Of a DNA stretch of 64,000 bases, positions 1-8,675 are shown in pieces (position 1 is the first letter of the stretch; each line of letters starts with the position of its first letter). The stretch is from Arthrobacter sp. UNC362MFTsu5.1 (GTDB lineage Bacteria > Actinomycetota > Actinomycetes > Actinomycetales > Micrococcaceae), in the NCBI RefSeq assembly GCF_000685965.1, contig NZ_JMLE01000019.1, forward strand, positions 29,551 through 93,550, in the 5' to 3' direction. The notes beneath the pieces are model-generated. The model was not told the DNA's origin and did not search any database. It worked only from the letters and a program-made list of their open reading frames with translations. Position numbers and translations under genes: made by a program.

Positions 1-83
1 CTGGGTGAGGGCTGATGCGTCCTTTGCCGGCAGTACTTCATGCATGTGTTGAGCCTAGACGGCGGACCGGCCGCCCTGCCCGC

Positions 84-1010
84 TCAAACGTCCCGCTTCT
101 TCAGCAGGACCATGGCGAGGACCGCCGGAACCACCACCCAGGCGCCGAGCACCAGGGCAGCCTGCCAGACCTCGAGGTTCCCGTCCACGTGTTCAACGGC
201 GGTCAGCGGCGTCACGGTGTTGCCGGGAAGGTACTTGCGGGCTTCTTCGAAGAAGTCGCCGGGAATCAGCTGGAAGGCGATCGGGGCCACGAAGAACAGC
301 CCCACGAGGCTCATGATCCCGCCCGCGGAATTGCGGATGATGCTGCCGAGCGACATGCCGATGGAGGCCACTGCGGCCACGTAGAGGCTGTTGACCACCA
401 GCAGTTTGACGGACTGGGAGCTGGCCAGGTCCAGGCTCAGGCCGTAGTTGTCCAGGATCGGAACGGACACCAGGCCGGCGACGAGGGTGGAAACGCCGGT
501 CAGGACGAAGGACACCACCACTACCACGAGGAACTTCGCCACGAAGGCCGGGATCCTCTTGGGCACGGCCGCGAACGTGGAACGCGCCATTCCGGTGGTG
601 AATTCTGAGCTCATCAGCAGCACGCCCAGGGACCCGAGGATCAGCTGGGCAAAAGCGATACCGGAGGTGGGGGCACTCACCGCGATGTCACCGCCCTGGG
701 CCGCCATCTGGGCTGCGGCCTCCGGGTCGGAGGCCATCTGCTCGCGGAACTGACCGGTGGACCACGCCGCCAGGGCCCCAAAGCCCACCATCACCAGCAT
801 GGTGGAGCCGAGCAGGATCAGCGTGGAGAGCAGCGTGCGGAACTTGATGAATTCCGAGTTCAGCACGCGCAGGAAAGTGGGACCGGGACCCGGGGAAACG
901 GGACCGCCGGCTGAATGGGCGGCCTGCCCGGAGGGCGCGCCGGCCTGGGGTGCTGCGCCGCCCTGGGCCCTGCGGCCCGAAGGGTTGGGTTCCAAAGTAG
1001 TTGAGCTCAT
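84..1010 (-). CDS. ABC-2 type transporter permease
   Basis: A 308-residue membrane protein. The first 50 or so residues are polar and rich in Gly, Ala, Pro and Ser, followed by about six hydrophobic segments: one near residue 60, a group around 115-220, and one close to the C-terminus. This is the layout of the membrane half of two-gene ABC-2 exporters. The C-terminus ends in a basic LLKKR motif on the cytoplasmic side. It lies 3 nt downstream of the ATPase gene on the same strand, so the two should be co-transcribed and form one exporter. The substrate cannot be read from sequence; homologous pairs export drugs, lipids or peptides. The family call is good and the substrate is unknown. Confidence 0.85.
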   Translation of the reverse strand: MSSTTLEPNPSGRRAQGGAAPQAGAPSGQAAHSAGGPVSPGPGPTFLRVLNSEFIKFRTLLSTLILLGSTMLVMVGFGALAAWSTGQFREQMASDPEAAAQMAAQGGDIAVSAPTSGIAFAQLILGSLGVLLMSSEFTTGMARSTFAAVPKRIPAFVAKFLVVVVVSFVLTGVSTLVAGLVSVPILDNYGLSLDLASSQSVKLLVVNSLYVAAVASIGMSLGSIIRNSAGGIMSLVGLFFVAPIAFQLIPGDFFEEARKYLPGNTVTPLTAVEHVDGNLEVWQAALVLGAWVVVPAVLAMVLLKKRDV

Positions 1011-1013
1011 GGC

Positions 1014-1958
1014 TTATTTGCCTCCGGTCTGGGCGGGAACGGGGGCTCCCGTAGTAATGAGCGAGTGGTATTCGACCTCGTCCTTGGTCAGCTCCATGTA
1101 GGCCTCTTCCAGGCTGGCCTGGAGCGGGGTGAGTTCGTAGATCATGACGTGGTTCTCAAGGGCGGTCCGGGCGATCTGCCGCGGATCCAGTCCCTTGACC
1201 TCCAGCAGTTCGTGGTCCTGGGCCTCTATGGAAACTCCCGTTCCGGCAAGGAGGTGCATCAGCTGGTCCGGCTCGTCGGTGCGGACGCGGGTGCGGCTCG
1301 CGCCCTTCCCGGTGATGATGTCCTTGATGGGGGCGTCAGCGATGATTTTTCCGCGGCCGATCACAATCAGGTGGTCCGCCGTCACGGCCATTTCGCTCAT
1401 GAGGTGGCTGGACAGGAAGACGGTCCGGCCCTCGGAGGCCAGGTACTTCACCAGGTTCCGGACCCACACCACGCCCTCCGGGTCCAGCCCGTTGACCGGC
1501 TCGTCCAGGATGATGGTCTGCGGATCCCCCAGTAGTGCCGCGGCAATACCCAGCCGCTGGCCCATGCCGAGCGAAAAGCCCTTGACCTTTTTCCTTGCGA
1601 CGTCGGCCAGGCCGGTCATTTCGATGACCTCGCTGACACGCTTTTTGGGAATGCTGTGGGTGGCGGCCATGGCCAGCAGGTGGTTGTAGGCAGAACGGCC
1701 CGTGTGGACGGCCTTGGCGTCCAGCAGGGCGCCCACCTCACGCAACGGAGCCGCGTGCTTGGTGAAGGGGACACCGTTGACGGTGACGGAGCCCGACGTC
1801 GGCGTGTCCAGTCCCATGATCATCCTCATGGTGGTGGATTTGCCGGCTCCGTTGGGGCCGAGGAAGCCGGTGACCTGGCCGGCCTGGACAGTGAAATCCA
1901 CTCCGCCCACGGCGGTTTTGTCGCCATAGACCTTGGACAGGCCTCTTGCTTCAATCAT
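1014..1958 (-). CDS. ABC transporter ATP-binding protein
   Basis: A 314-residue nucleotide-binding subunit of the ABC-2/DrrA type. Walker A GPNGAGKST lies at about residues 34-42, a signature-like FSLGMGQR follows, and Walker B ends in ILDEPVNGLDPEG. A C-terminal extension of about 90 residues is typical of this class. The ATG at 1958 was chosen because AGGAA sits 7 nt upstream and homology starts at MIEARGLSKVYG. An in-frame start 69 nt further upstream would add residues unlike the family. It is the first gene of a two-gene operon with the permease and would energise export of an unknown substrate. Confidence 0.9.
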   Translation of the reverse strand: MIEARGLSKVYGDKTAVGGVDFTVQAGQVTGFLGPNGAGKSTTMRMIMGLDTPTSGSVTVNGVPFTKHAAPLREVGALLDAKAVHTGRSAYNHLLAMAATHSIPKKRVSEVIEMTGLADVARKKVKGFSLGMGQRLGIAAALLGDPQTIILDEPVNGLDPEGVVWVRNLVKYLASEGRTVFLSSHLMSEMAVTADHLIVIGRGKIIADAPIKDIITGKGASRTRVRTDEPDQLMHLLAGTGVSIEAQDHELLEVKGLDPRQIARTALENHVMIYELTPLQASLEEAYMELTKDEVEYHSLITTGAPVPAQTGGK

Positions 1959-2085
1959 GGAAGCGTTCCTTTGCGTAGCTGCGGATGCGGTGACGGCTTC
2001 TGCATGCCGCAGATCCGTTCGTACCACCCACGCTACAGACGCAACGTTCCCATTTCGCCGGTCTCAGGGATGATTCAGGGTGGAA

Positions 2086-3606
2086 TCAGGGTAGTCCCAA
2101 GGGATGACCACCAGGCGGCGGACAGTAGTAGGTGAGCGCTCCGGGCAACACGGAAAATTCGACGCGGCGCACACCCGGCAGGGCTTCACCGTCCACCGCC
2201 AGCGCCATGGGGGACTCTGCAGCGTCCACGGTTACCGTGGTCGATTCGCTCAGGTGGGTGATCCGTGACGTGGCCACGGTGCCAGTCAGCACGGACCAGA
2301 GCAGCCGTAGCCGCGCGAAGGACTCATCCGCGGTGATCATCCGCAGGTCCAGCACGCCGTCGTCCATCACCGGGCGCACCAGCGGTGCATGGTCGCGGGG
2401 GTAGTAGCGGCCGCGGCCAATGTAGAGGATCCACAGCTTGTGGCGGACGCCGTTCACAATCATGGTGGTGGGGGTGCCGGCCGCGAACGTCCTGAACATG
2501 GCAGCCACCCCGGCCAGCGGTTTTCCGAGGGCAGGCTGAAGCTGTTCGCGCCGCCGGACCAGGTTGGGATAGAGGCCGATGCTGGCCGTATTGAGCATGA
2601 TCCGTTCCAGCTTTTCGGGGTTTCCGGCGAGGCCCCGTTCCACGTGGACATGCCCCACATCGGCCCGAGCGGCCGAACCGGAGGACGCCGCCTCCACGGC
2701 ATCCTCAAGGGTGGAAGTTCCGGCGTCCCGGGCGAAGTGGTTCAGCGTTCCGCCGGGGAGCACCAGGAGGGGGAGGGACAGTTCGACGGCGGCCGCCGCG
2801 GCCGTACCCACGGTTCCGTCGCCGCCCCACACACCGAGCGCCTTGACTCCCTGGCCCTCGGCCGCAGCCCTGATCTCGGCGGCTACATCGCCATCCTCAT
2901 CAATCTCGTGTATATGCGCTAAAGGGAATACATCCTGGAGAGCCTGGACGGTTTCCGGCGCATAGGAGCCGCCCAAGGTGTTGACGGCGATGCTCAGGCC
3001 TTCGCCGCCGGGCAGCTGTGCCGCCTGGACTGCGTCGCGGGTGGTCGCCGGGAAGGGCGGACGGACGGGCCACCACTTCCGGGTGATCATGGCTGCGCCG
3101 GCACCTAGGGCGGACCCGAACAACACATCCGTAGGCCAGTGGGCGCCGGTATGGACCCGGGAGTAGGCAACACCGGCGGCAAGGGGCGCCAGCGCGGCTC
3201 CGATGGCAGGCTGGACGAGGCCCACCCCCACGGCAAAGGCCGCCGCGGATGCCGAATGGCCGGACGGCATCGACGAGCTGGTGGGCTGCGGGTTGACGAA
3301 CCTGAACACGGGAAGATGCTCCGGCAGCGGCCTGGCCCGCGGCAGCAGTGTTTTGAACACCACATTGGTGACCGCCGATGCCACGCCCTGGGCAATCAGC
3401 CCGTGCAGCGCCGCACGCCGGGGTTTGCCCGGGATGAGGGCCAGTCCTCCGGCCACCGCAAACCACAGCTTTCCATGGTTTGCCGCCGCCGAGAGCCGGC
3501 GGAACAGGACATCATGGTTTCCGCCGGGCAGGTTGGAGACGGCTTTGAGCAACGTCCGGTCCAGCCCGGCCAGCATGCCCGGGCCTTTCCTCAGCATCCT
3601 TCGCAT
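2086..3606 (-). CDS. PAP2 phosphatase / diacylglycerol kinase fusion protein
   Basis: A 506-residue two-domain protein. The N-terminal half is a membrane PAP2 (type 2 phosphatidic acid phosphatase) domain with all three motifs: K-x6-RP at KTLLPRARP, PSGH, and SR-x5-H-x3-D at SRVHTGAHWPTD. The C-terminal half is a DAGK/LCB5 lipid-kinase catalytic domain with GGDGTVGTAA and PGGTLNHFARD. One half removes phosphate from lipid phosphates and the other adds it, so the protein may interconvert phosphatidate-type and diacylglycerol-type lipids or act on undecaprenyl pyrophosphate. The substrate is inferred only at family level. All catalytic motifs look intact. It stands alone on its strand between the ABC operon and the MFS gene. 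Confidence 0.88.
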   Translation of the reverse strand: MRRMLRKGPGMLAGLDRTLLKAVSNLPGGNHDVLFRRLSAAANHGKLWFAVAGGLALIPGKPRRAALHGLIAQGVASAVTNVVFKTLLPRARPLPEHLPVFRFVNPQPTSSSMPSGHSASAAAFAVGVGLVQPAIGAALAPLAAGVAYSRVHTGAHWPTDVLFGSALGAGAAMITRKWWPVRPPFPATTRDAVQAAQLPGGEGLSIAVNTLGGSYAPETVQALQDVFPLAHIHEIDEDGDVAAEIRAAAEGQGVKALGVWGGDGTVGTAAAAAVELSLPLLVLPGGTLNHFARDAGTSTLEDAVEAASSGSAARADVGHVHVERGLAGNPEKLERIMLNTASIGLYPNLVRRREQLQPALGKPLAGVAAMFRTFAAGTPTTMIVNGVRHKLWILYIGRGRYYPRDHAPLVRPVMDDGVLDLRMITADESFARLRLLWSVLTGTVATSRITHLSESTTVTVDAAESPMALAVDGEALPGVRRVEFSVLPGALTYYCPPPGGHPLGLP

Positions 3607-3701
3607 TTCCCCACCCTACCTCCGGCGCTGCGGAACACCGGGTTGGCTGCAGGGGTGGCTGGGTTGGCTGCCGGGTGACTGCCCGGTGGCTGCGGCGGGT
3701 G

Positions 3702-4904
3702 CTACTCGTTGCGGAGCGGCGCACCGGGCAAGGGTTTCGCGGCGCCCGCGAGGAGGAGCGCCACAAGGATGGGCACCATGATGGCGAGCAGGGCGAGATG
3801 GATCCCGGTGAGGTCACCGAGGTAACCGAGGAGCGGCGGTCCGGCCAGGAAGGAGATGTAGCCCAGCGTGGACACCACGGACACCCGGGCAGCAGCCTTC
3901 TTGGGGTCGTCCGCCGCGGCGGACATGCCCATCGGGAAGGCCAGCGCCGCCCCGATTCCCCACAGTGCCGCGCCCGCCGTCGCGAGCCACACATTGCCTG
4001 CCAGGACGAAGAGGCCAAGTCCCGCGGCTGCCGCGGCCATACTGGCCCGCAATACGGCAACACGGCCATATTTGTCGATCACGAACCCGCCGCAGAACCG
4101 CATCGCCGTCATGGCCAGGACAAAGACTGCGAACATCAGCGCGCCGGTGGATTCGCTGGTGCCGAGACCGTCCACGGATGCTTTGGCGATCCAGTCGTTC
4201 CCGGCCCCTTCGGTGAGGGTGGCACCGAGGACCACAACGCCGATCAGCAGTGTGCGGCTGTCCCGCCAGGCAGAGTCACCCTTCGGCGTTGCGGCTTCCC
4301 CGTCGGAAGGGATCTCGGCGGCGATGTGCGGCAGGAAGTAGCGGGGAGCCACCATGGTGAGCACCGCAACGACGGCGGCGATGACCAGCAGGTGGGCAGG
4401 CAGCCCCACTCCCATGCCGGAGAGGCCGGCGCCGATCAGGGCTCCCACAAAGGCGCCGCCGCTGAACGCGGCGTGAAACTGCGGCATGATGGTGCGCTTA
4501 AGCCGGTGTTCGACGTCGGCCCCTTCAATGTTCTGCGAAACGTCCCACAGTCCCACGCCAATTCCGAAGAAGAACAAGGCGACGGCGGTGCCGGGCACTG
4601 ACTCGGCGAGCAGCGAAAGGGCGATGCCCACCCCGGCCAGCGCTGCCAGCAGCCCGCTGGCGCGGACGGCATTGGCCGTACCGATCCGCCCCACCACCCA
4701 CCCTGCCGTGGGAAGGGCGATCAGCGAACCGACCGCAGTGCAGAGCAGCAGCGTTCCCATTTGTCCGGAGGTCACGTGCAGGATTTCGGTGACGGCGGGG
4801 ATGCGTGCGGCCCAGCTGGCAAACACGAGTCCGTTGATCCCGAAAACGAGGAACGTGGCGGCGGCCGCGGCGTTCAGCTTTTGGGTGGTGACGGCGATGC
4901 TCAT
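3702..4904 (-). CDS. MFS transporter
   Basis: A 400-residue major facilitator superfamily carrier with about 12 hydrophobic segments and the usual polar loop between the two six-helix halves (around residue 190). It opens with MSIAVTTQKLNAAAAATFLVFG. The ATG at 4904 was chosen because it overlaps the DeoR stop codon as ATGA, a coupling arrangement; an upstream in-frame start would lie inside the regulator and encode unrelated residues. Being paired with a DeoR-family regulator suggests the substrate is a sugar or sugar derivative, but efflux of a metabolite is also possible. The family call is secure and the substrate unknown. Confidence 0.88.
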   Translation of the reverse strand: MSIAVTTQKLNAAAAATFLVFGINGLVFASWAARIPAVTEILHVTSGQMGTLLLCTAVGSLIALPTAGWVVGRIGTANAVRASGLLAALAGVGIALSLLAESVPGTAVALFFFGIGVGLWDVSQNIEGADVEHRLKRTIMPQFHAAFSGGAFVGALIGAGLSGMGVGLPAHLLVIAAVVAVLTMVAPRYFLPHIAAEIPSDGEAATPKGDSAWRDSRTLLIGVVVLGATLTEGAGNDWIAKASVDGLGTSESTGALMFAVFVLAMTAMRFCGGFVIDKYGRVAVLRASMAAAAAGLGLFVLAGNVWLATAGAALWGIGAALAFPMGMSAAADDPKKAAARVSVVSTLGYISFLAGPPLLGYLGDLTGIHLALLAIMVPILVALLLAGAAKPLPGAPLRNE

Positions 4905-5671
4905 ACGTTCACTACTTTCACTGAGTGTTTTCCAAGTTGTGTGAGTTCCTGCGGGCTGAACACCCGGTCCGTGACGATGACGTCTACGGTTTCCAGCGCG
5001 GCCACGAGCGCCACCGCGGCGGCATTCCATTTGGAGCCTGCGCAGGCGGCGATCACCCGTCCGGCGGATTCGAGGCCGGCGCGTTTGACGGCGGCATCGT
5101 CGAGGTCGTGGGCCAGCAGTCCGTCTTTGAGGTTTACTGCGCAGGGCGTCACCACTGCGGTGTCAAAACGCAGGGAGCGGATGTTGGCCTCCGCCAGCGG
5201 GCCCCGGAAGCACAGCTCGCCGGGGATCAGGCTTCCGCCCGGTACCAGGAGGGCGGGGCGGTGCCCGGCCTGGCCCTCCGCTGTTAATGCGTTGAGGGCG
5301 GGCAAAGACATGGGCATCAGCGTCAGTTCACGTTGCCGCAGGTGACGGGCGATTCCGGTGGCGGTGGTTCCGCTGTCGAGCCACACGTGTTCCCGGTCCT
5401 GGAGGAGACCCGCCACGCCGGCGGCGATCCGGGCTTTGGCGTCCTGTTCTTCCAGGTCCCGCTGCCCGTAGCCGGGATTTTCGCCGCGGAGCACCAGGCT
5501 CTTCGCCCCGCCGTGCACCCGCCGGAGTACGCCGTGGACTGCAAGGACATCCAGGTCGCGGCGGATGGTGGCGCCGGACGCGCCGCACTCGGCCATCAGC
5601 TCGTCCACGGTCACCTCTTCACGGCTCCGCAGCAGTTCACCGATCAACCGGTGCCGCTCTTCAGTCCTCAT
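4901..5671 (-). CDS. DeoR/GlpR family transcriptional regulator
   Basis: A 256-residue regulator. The N-terminal winged helix starts MRTEERHRLIGELLRSR and contains the DeoR recognition helix GASGATIRRDLDVL. The C-terminal DeoRC sugar-phosphate-binding domain carries the conserved DSGTT motif. Members of this family usually repress carbohydrate genes and are relieved by a phosphorylated sugar intermediate. The gene is translationally coupled to the downstream MFS gene through an ATGA overlap, so it probably controls that gene and itself. An in-frame TTG two codons upstream (5677) is an alternative start. No strong ribosome binding site is visible before either start. Confidence 0.88.
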   Translation of the reverse strand: MRTEERHRLIGELLRSREEVTVDELMAECGASGATIRRDLDVLAVHGVLRRVHGGAKSLVLRGENPGYGQRDLEEQDAKARIAAGVAGLLQDREHVWLDSGTTATGIARHLRQRELTLMPMSLPALNALTAEGQAGHRPALLVPGGSLIPGELCFRGPLAEANIRSLRFDTAVVTPCAVNLKDGLLAHDLDDAAVKRAGLESAGRVIAACAGSKWNAAAVALVAALETVDVIVTDRVFSPQELTQLGKHSVKVVNV

Positions 5672-5737
5672 GTACAAATGCTAACCGGAAATGATCATTT
5701 AATCAGAATCCATGAGCGTATGGACTCAAGCGGATCC

Positions 5738-5828
5738 AACGCTCTCTCACCTTTCGCACCCAAACCACCAACGCTCTCTCACAGGGTGAAAGAGCGTTGG
5801 TGGAAAACCCGCAGGAAGTGAGAGAGCG
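5738..5828. repeat. REP-like palindromic repeat in the DeoR/dehydrogenase gap
   Basis: The 13-mer AACGCTCTCTCAC occurs at 5738-5750 and again at 5770-5782. The second copy forms an 18-bp stem (one mismatch) with GTGAAAGAGCGTTGGTGG at 5786-5803 across a 3-nt loop (arms 5765-5782 and 5786-5803). The outer copy pairs perfectly over 11 bp with GTGAGAGAGCG at 5818-5828. The nested palindrome fills the gap between the dehydrogenase stop and the regulator start, as REP or BIME-type elements do. It may also act as a transcription barrier. Confidence 0.75.
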
Positions 5829-5834
5829 CCCGGC

Positions 5835-8675
5835 TTACCGGGTGACTTCCTCCAGCAACTCCAGCACGTGCCGGTACTGGGCGCCCGTGGCGCGCGTCAT
5901 GCCCAGCTCGCAGGTGCGGTTGCACGAGGCGTGGGCGGCTGCATCCATCTCCGCCACCTCCGCAGCCTGCCTGGCCGTCGCCGACTCCGTCAGTTCGGGG
6001 TGCAGCATGCCCCGGTCCCCCGCGAACGCGCAGCAGCCCCAGTTTTCCGGGATCTCAACGCGGTCGGCCACTGCTCCGGCAACGGCGCCCAGGGCATCGT
6101 TGAGGCCCATCCGGGTGGACGAACAGGTGGGGTGCAGTGCCAGGGACTCCAGCTTCCCGTGGTCCGGCAGCCGCGGCAGGATCTGTTCCGCGGCGAAGTC
6201 GACGGCGTCCACCATGCGCAGCTCACGTTGGCCCGGCGCGGGCGTGTCCGATTCGACGGCCTGCCGCAGCCCTTCGGTGCACGAGGACGCGTCGCAGACG
6301 ATGGGAAGTTCACCGTCCCGGGTGGCTTCCCTGAGGGCGGCCAGGGTCTTTTCCCGCATCGTTGCCTGGCCTGCGGACATGCCCTTCGAGGACCAGGGGG
6401 TGCCGCAGCAGAGCCCGTCGATGCCTTCCGGGACGAGGAGGGTGAGCCCGGCGCGGTCGCACAGCTGTTCAAAGCTGTACTGGACACCGCGTCCTTCGGT
6501 GCCGTGTTCCCCGGTGTAGGGGCCCGCGCCGGCGGGTCCGAACATGGTCCCCACGCACGCCGGGAAGTAGACCGCGTCAACGTCACCTGCCGGCGTCGGG
6601 CGCTTCCGCGCAGAACCGCCGCCGGGCAGTTCGGCGGAGTACAGCGGCACGGTGTCCTTCCCGAGGACGGCCCGGGCCGCCTTGTTGGGCGGCGTGATGG
6701 CGGCTGCCGGGAGCTTGTCCACCACCGTCAACGCCAGCGAGGCCCCGCGCGTCACGCCTTCCCAGTGCTTGGCCGCGGCGTTCCACGCACCGTTGGCGAG
6801 CGGACCGGCGTCGGCCTTCCGCATGCGTTTCACGAGCGATCCCGTGTTGATGTCCACCGGGCAGGCAGTCTGGCACATCCCGTCCACGGCGCAGGTGTCC
6901 ACGGATTCGTAGTCGTAGTCCTTTTCCAGTTCCCGCACCAGTGCCGTATCCCCGGCCAGCCTGGCTGATTCGATGGCGCGCAGTGTCACGATCCGCTGGC
7001 GCGGCGTGAGCGTGATGTCCTTGCTGGGGCACACCGGCTCGCAGTAGCCGCACGAGACGCAGCGGTCCACTTCCTCGGCCACGGGCGGCGCCGTTTTGAT
7101 GTGCCGGAGGTGAGCCAGCGGATCCTCGTCCATCAGCACGCCCGGGTTGAGCATCGCGGCGGGGTCGAAGAGGCGCTTGATGGTTCGCATGACCTCGTAC
7201 AGCTCATCGCCGTACTGCCGGCGCACGAAGGGAGCCATCACACGCCCTGTCCCGTGCTCGGCCTTCAGCGATCCACCCTCGGCCAGCACCAGCTCCACCA
7301 TGTCCTCCGTGAACGCGCTGTAGCGGTCCAGTTCGGCCGGGCTGGCGAAGCCGTCGGTCAGCATGAAGTGGACGTTGCCGTCCTTGGCGTGGCCGAAGAT
7401 CACGCTGTTGCTGTAGCTGTATTTGTCGAAGAGCCGGATCAGCTCACGGCACGTCCTGCCCAGCACCGGAACCGGAACCACGATGTCCTCCAGCAAAGCG
7501 GTGGTGCCCTGGGGGCGGGCGCCGGCCACGGAGGCGTAGAGTCCCTTGCGCAACTGCCAGAGCTGCCCGCGTTCCCGCGCGTCTCCGGTGAACCGGGCCG
7601 GGGCGGACAGCCCCAGCGCCGGGAGGACGCCTTCGCCGTTGAGCTGCAGTTCCGCGAGGTCACCGGCACTGCCGGCGGAGTACTCCACGAGCAGGGCGGC
7701 ATGCTCCCGGACTGCCAGGTCATGCACGACGGCGGGCGTCCCCTTCAGGGACTGCCCCACCTTCAGGGACAACGCATCCATGAGCTCGATGGTCGCGGCG
7801 CCCGTTTCGACGAGGGCCGGCAGCGCAGCGTTGGCGGCCTCAAGGTCGGGGAACACGAGCAGGCCGGCGGCGGCGTGCTGGAGCCGCGGAATAGTGCGGA
7901 AGACAGCCTCTGCCACAAAGCCCAGGGTGCCTTCGCTGCCGACGATCAGGTGGGCCATGATGTCCACCGGGGACTGGAAGTCCAGCAGGGAGTTGAGGCC
8001 GTAACCCATGGTGTTCTTCATGGAGAACTGCTGCCGGATTTTGCGCACGGAGTCCGCGTTGTTCCGTACCCGCCCGGCCAGCCGGGCCAGGCCTGCGTAG
8101 ATCTCCGGTTCCAGGGCGCGGAGCTTCCGGTCCGCGTCCGGCGCTCCGGTGTCGATCACGGTGCCGGAGGGCAGCACCACGGTGAGGGATTCCAGGGTGC
8201 GGTAGGTGTTGTCCACGGTGCCGCAGTTCATCCCGGAGGAGTTGTTGGCCACCACGCCGCCGACGGTGCACGCCGCCTCGCTGGCCGGATCCGGGCCGAA
8301 CTTCCGGCCGTAGCGGGCGAGCCTCGCATTGAGCGCCCGCACGGTGACGCCGGGCTGAACGCGGACGCGCGCGCCGCCGTCGAGCACTTCAATCTCCCGG
8401 AAGTTGCGGCGGACATCCACCAGCACGCCGTCGGTGACCGCCTGGCCGCTCAGGCTGGTGCCGCCGGAGCGGAAGGTCAGCGGCACGCCCTGGGCGGCAC
8501 TGGCCCGCAGCAGCCCGCCCACTTCCGCTGCACTCCCCGCCGTCACCACGGCCTGCGGTATCAAGAGGAAATGCGAAGCGTCATGGGCGTTCGCGTGCAG
8601 GTCGATGGCGCGGGTCCTCACCTGCGCGGGATCCTTCACCGCCGCACGGAGGCCGGCCGTGTCCAGCGGCGCCAT
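5835..8675 (-). CDS. FAD-binding and Fe-S oxidoreductase, probable D-lactate/2-hydroxyacid dehydrogenase
   Basis: A 946-residue fusion flavo-iron-sulfur dehydrogenase. The N-terminal FAD_binding_4 domain is followed by an FAD-oxidase C domain with GHAKDGNVHFML. Two 4Fe-4S motifs come next, CVSCGYCEPVCP near residue 540 and CAVDGMCQTACP near 595. The C-terminal CCG-type cysteine motifs are CCGTPWSSKG and CCAFAGDRG. This is the architecture of quinone-linked D-lactate or 2-hydroxyacid dehydrogenases of the Dld-II type; the glycolate oxidase GlcD/GlcF family is a close relative. Its ATG overlaps the LctP stop by one base (TGATG), so permease and dehydrogenase are coupled. With LctP it would import lactate and oxidise it to pyruvate, passing electrons to the respiratory chain. 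Substrate stereochemistry is inferred. Confidence 0.88.
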   Translation of the reverse strand: MAPLDTAGLRAAVKDPAQVRTRAIDLHANAHDASHFLLIPQAVVTAGSAAEVGGLLRASAAQGVPLTFRSGGTSLSGQAVTDGVLVDVRRNFREIEVLDGGARVRVQPGVTVRALNARLARYGRKFGPDPASEAACTVGGVVANNSSGMNCGTVDNTYRTLESLTVVLPSGTVIDTGAPDADRKLRALEPEIYAGLARLAGRVRNNADSVRKIRQQFSMKNTMGYGLNSLLDFQSPVDIMAHLIVGSEGTLGFVAEAVFRTIPRLQHAAAGLLVFPDLEAANAALPALVETGAATIELMDALSLKVGQSLKGTPAVVHDLAVREHAALLVEYSAGSAGDLAELQLNGEGVLPALGLSAPARFTGDARERGQLWQLRKGLYASVAGARPQGTTALLEDIVVPVPVLGRTCRELIRLFDKYSYSNSVIFGHAKDGNVHFMLTDGFASPAELDRYSAFTEDMVELVLAEGGSLKAEHGTGRVMAPFVRRQYGDELYEVMRTIKRLFDPAAMLNPGVLMDEDPLAHLRHIKTAPPVAEEVDRCVSCGYCEPVCPSKDITLTPRQRIVTLRAIESARLAGDTALVRELEKDYDYESVDTCAVDGMCQTACPVDINTGSLVKRMRKADAGPLANGAWNAAAKHWEGVTRGASLALTVVDKLPAAAITPPNKAARAVLGKDTVPLYSAELPGGGSARKRPTPAGDVDAVYFPACVGTMFGPAGAGPYTGEHGTEGRGVQYSFEQLCDRAGLTLLVPEGIDGLCCGTPWSSKGMSAGQATMREKTLAALREATRDGELPIVCDASSCTEGLRQAVESDTPAPGQRELRMVDAVDFAAEQILPRLPDHGKLESLALHPTCSSTRMGLNDALGAVAGAVADRVEIPENWGCCAFAGDRGMLHPELTESATARQAAEVAEMDAAAHASCNRTCELGMTRATGAQYRHVLELLEEVTR

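Noticed and set aside
5738..5828. CRISPR array
   Set aside because: The repeated 13-mers form nested inverted repeats, not regularly spaced direct repeats with spacers.
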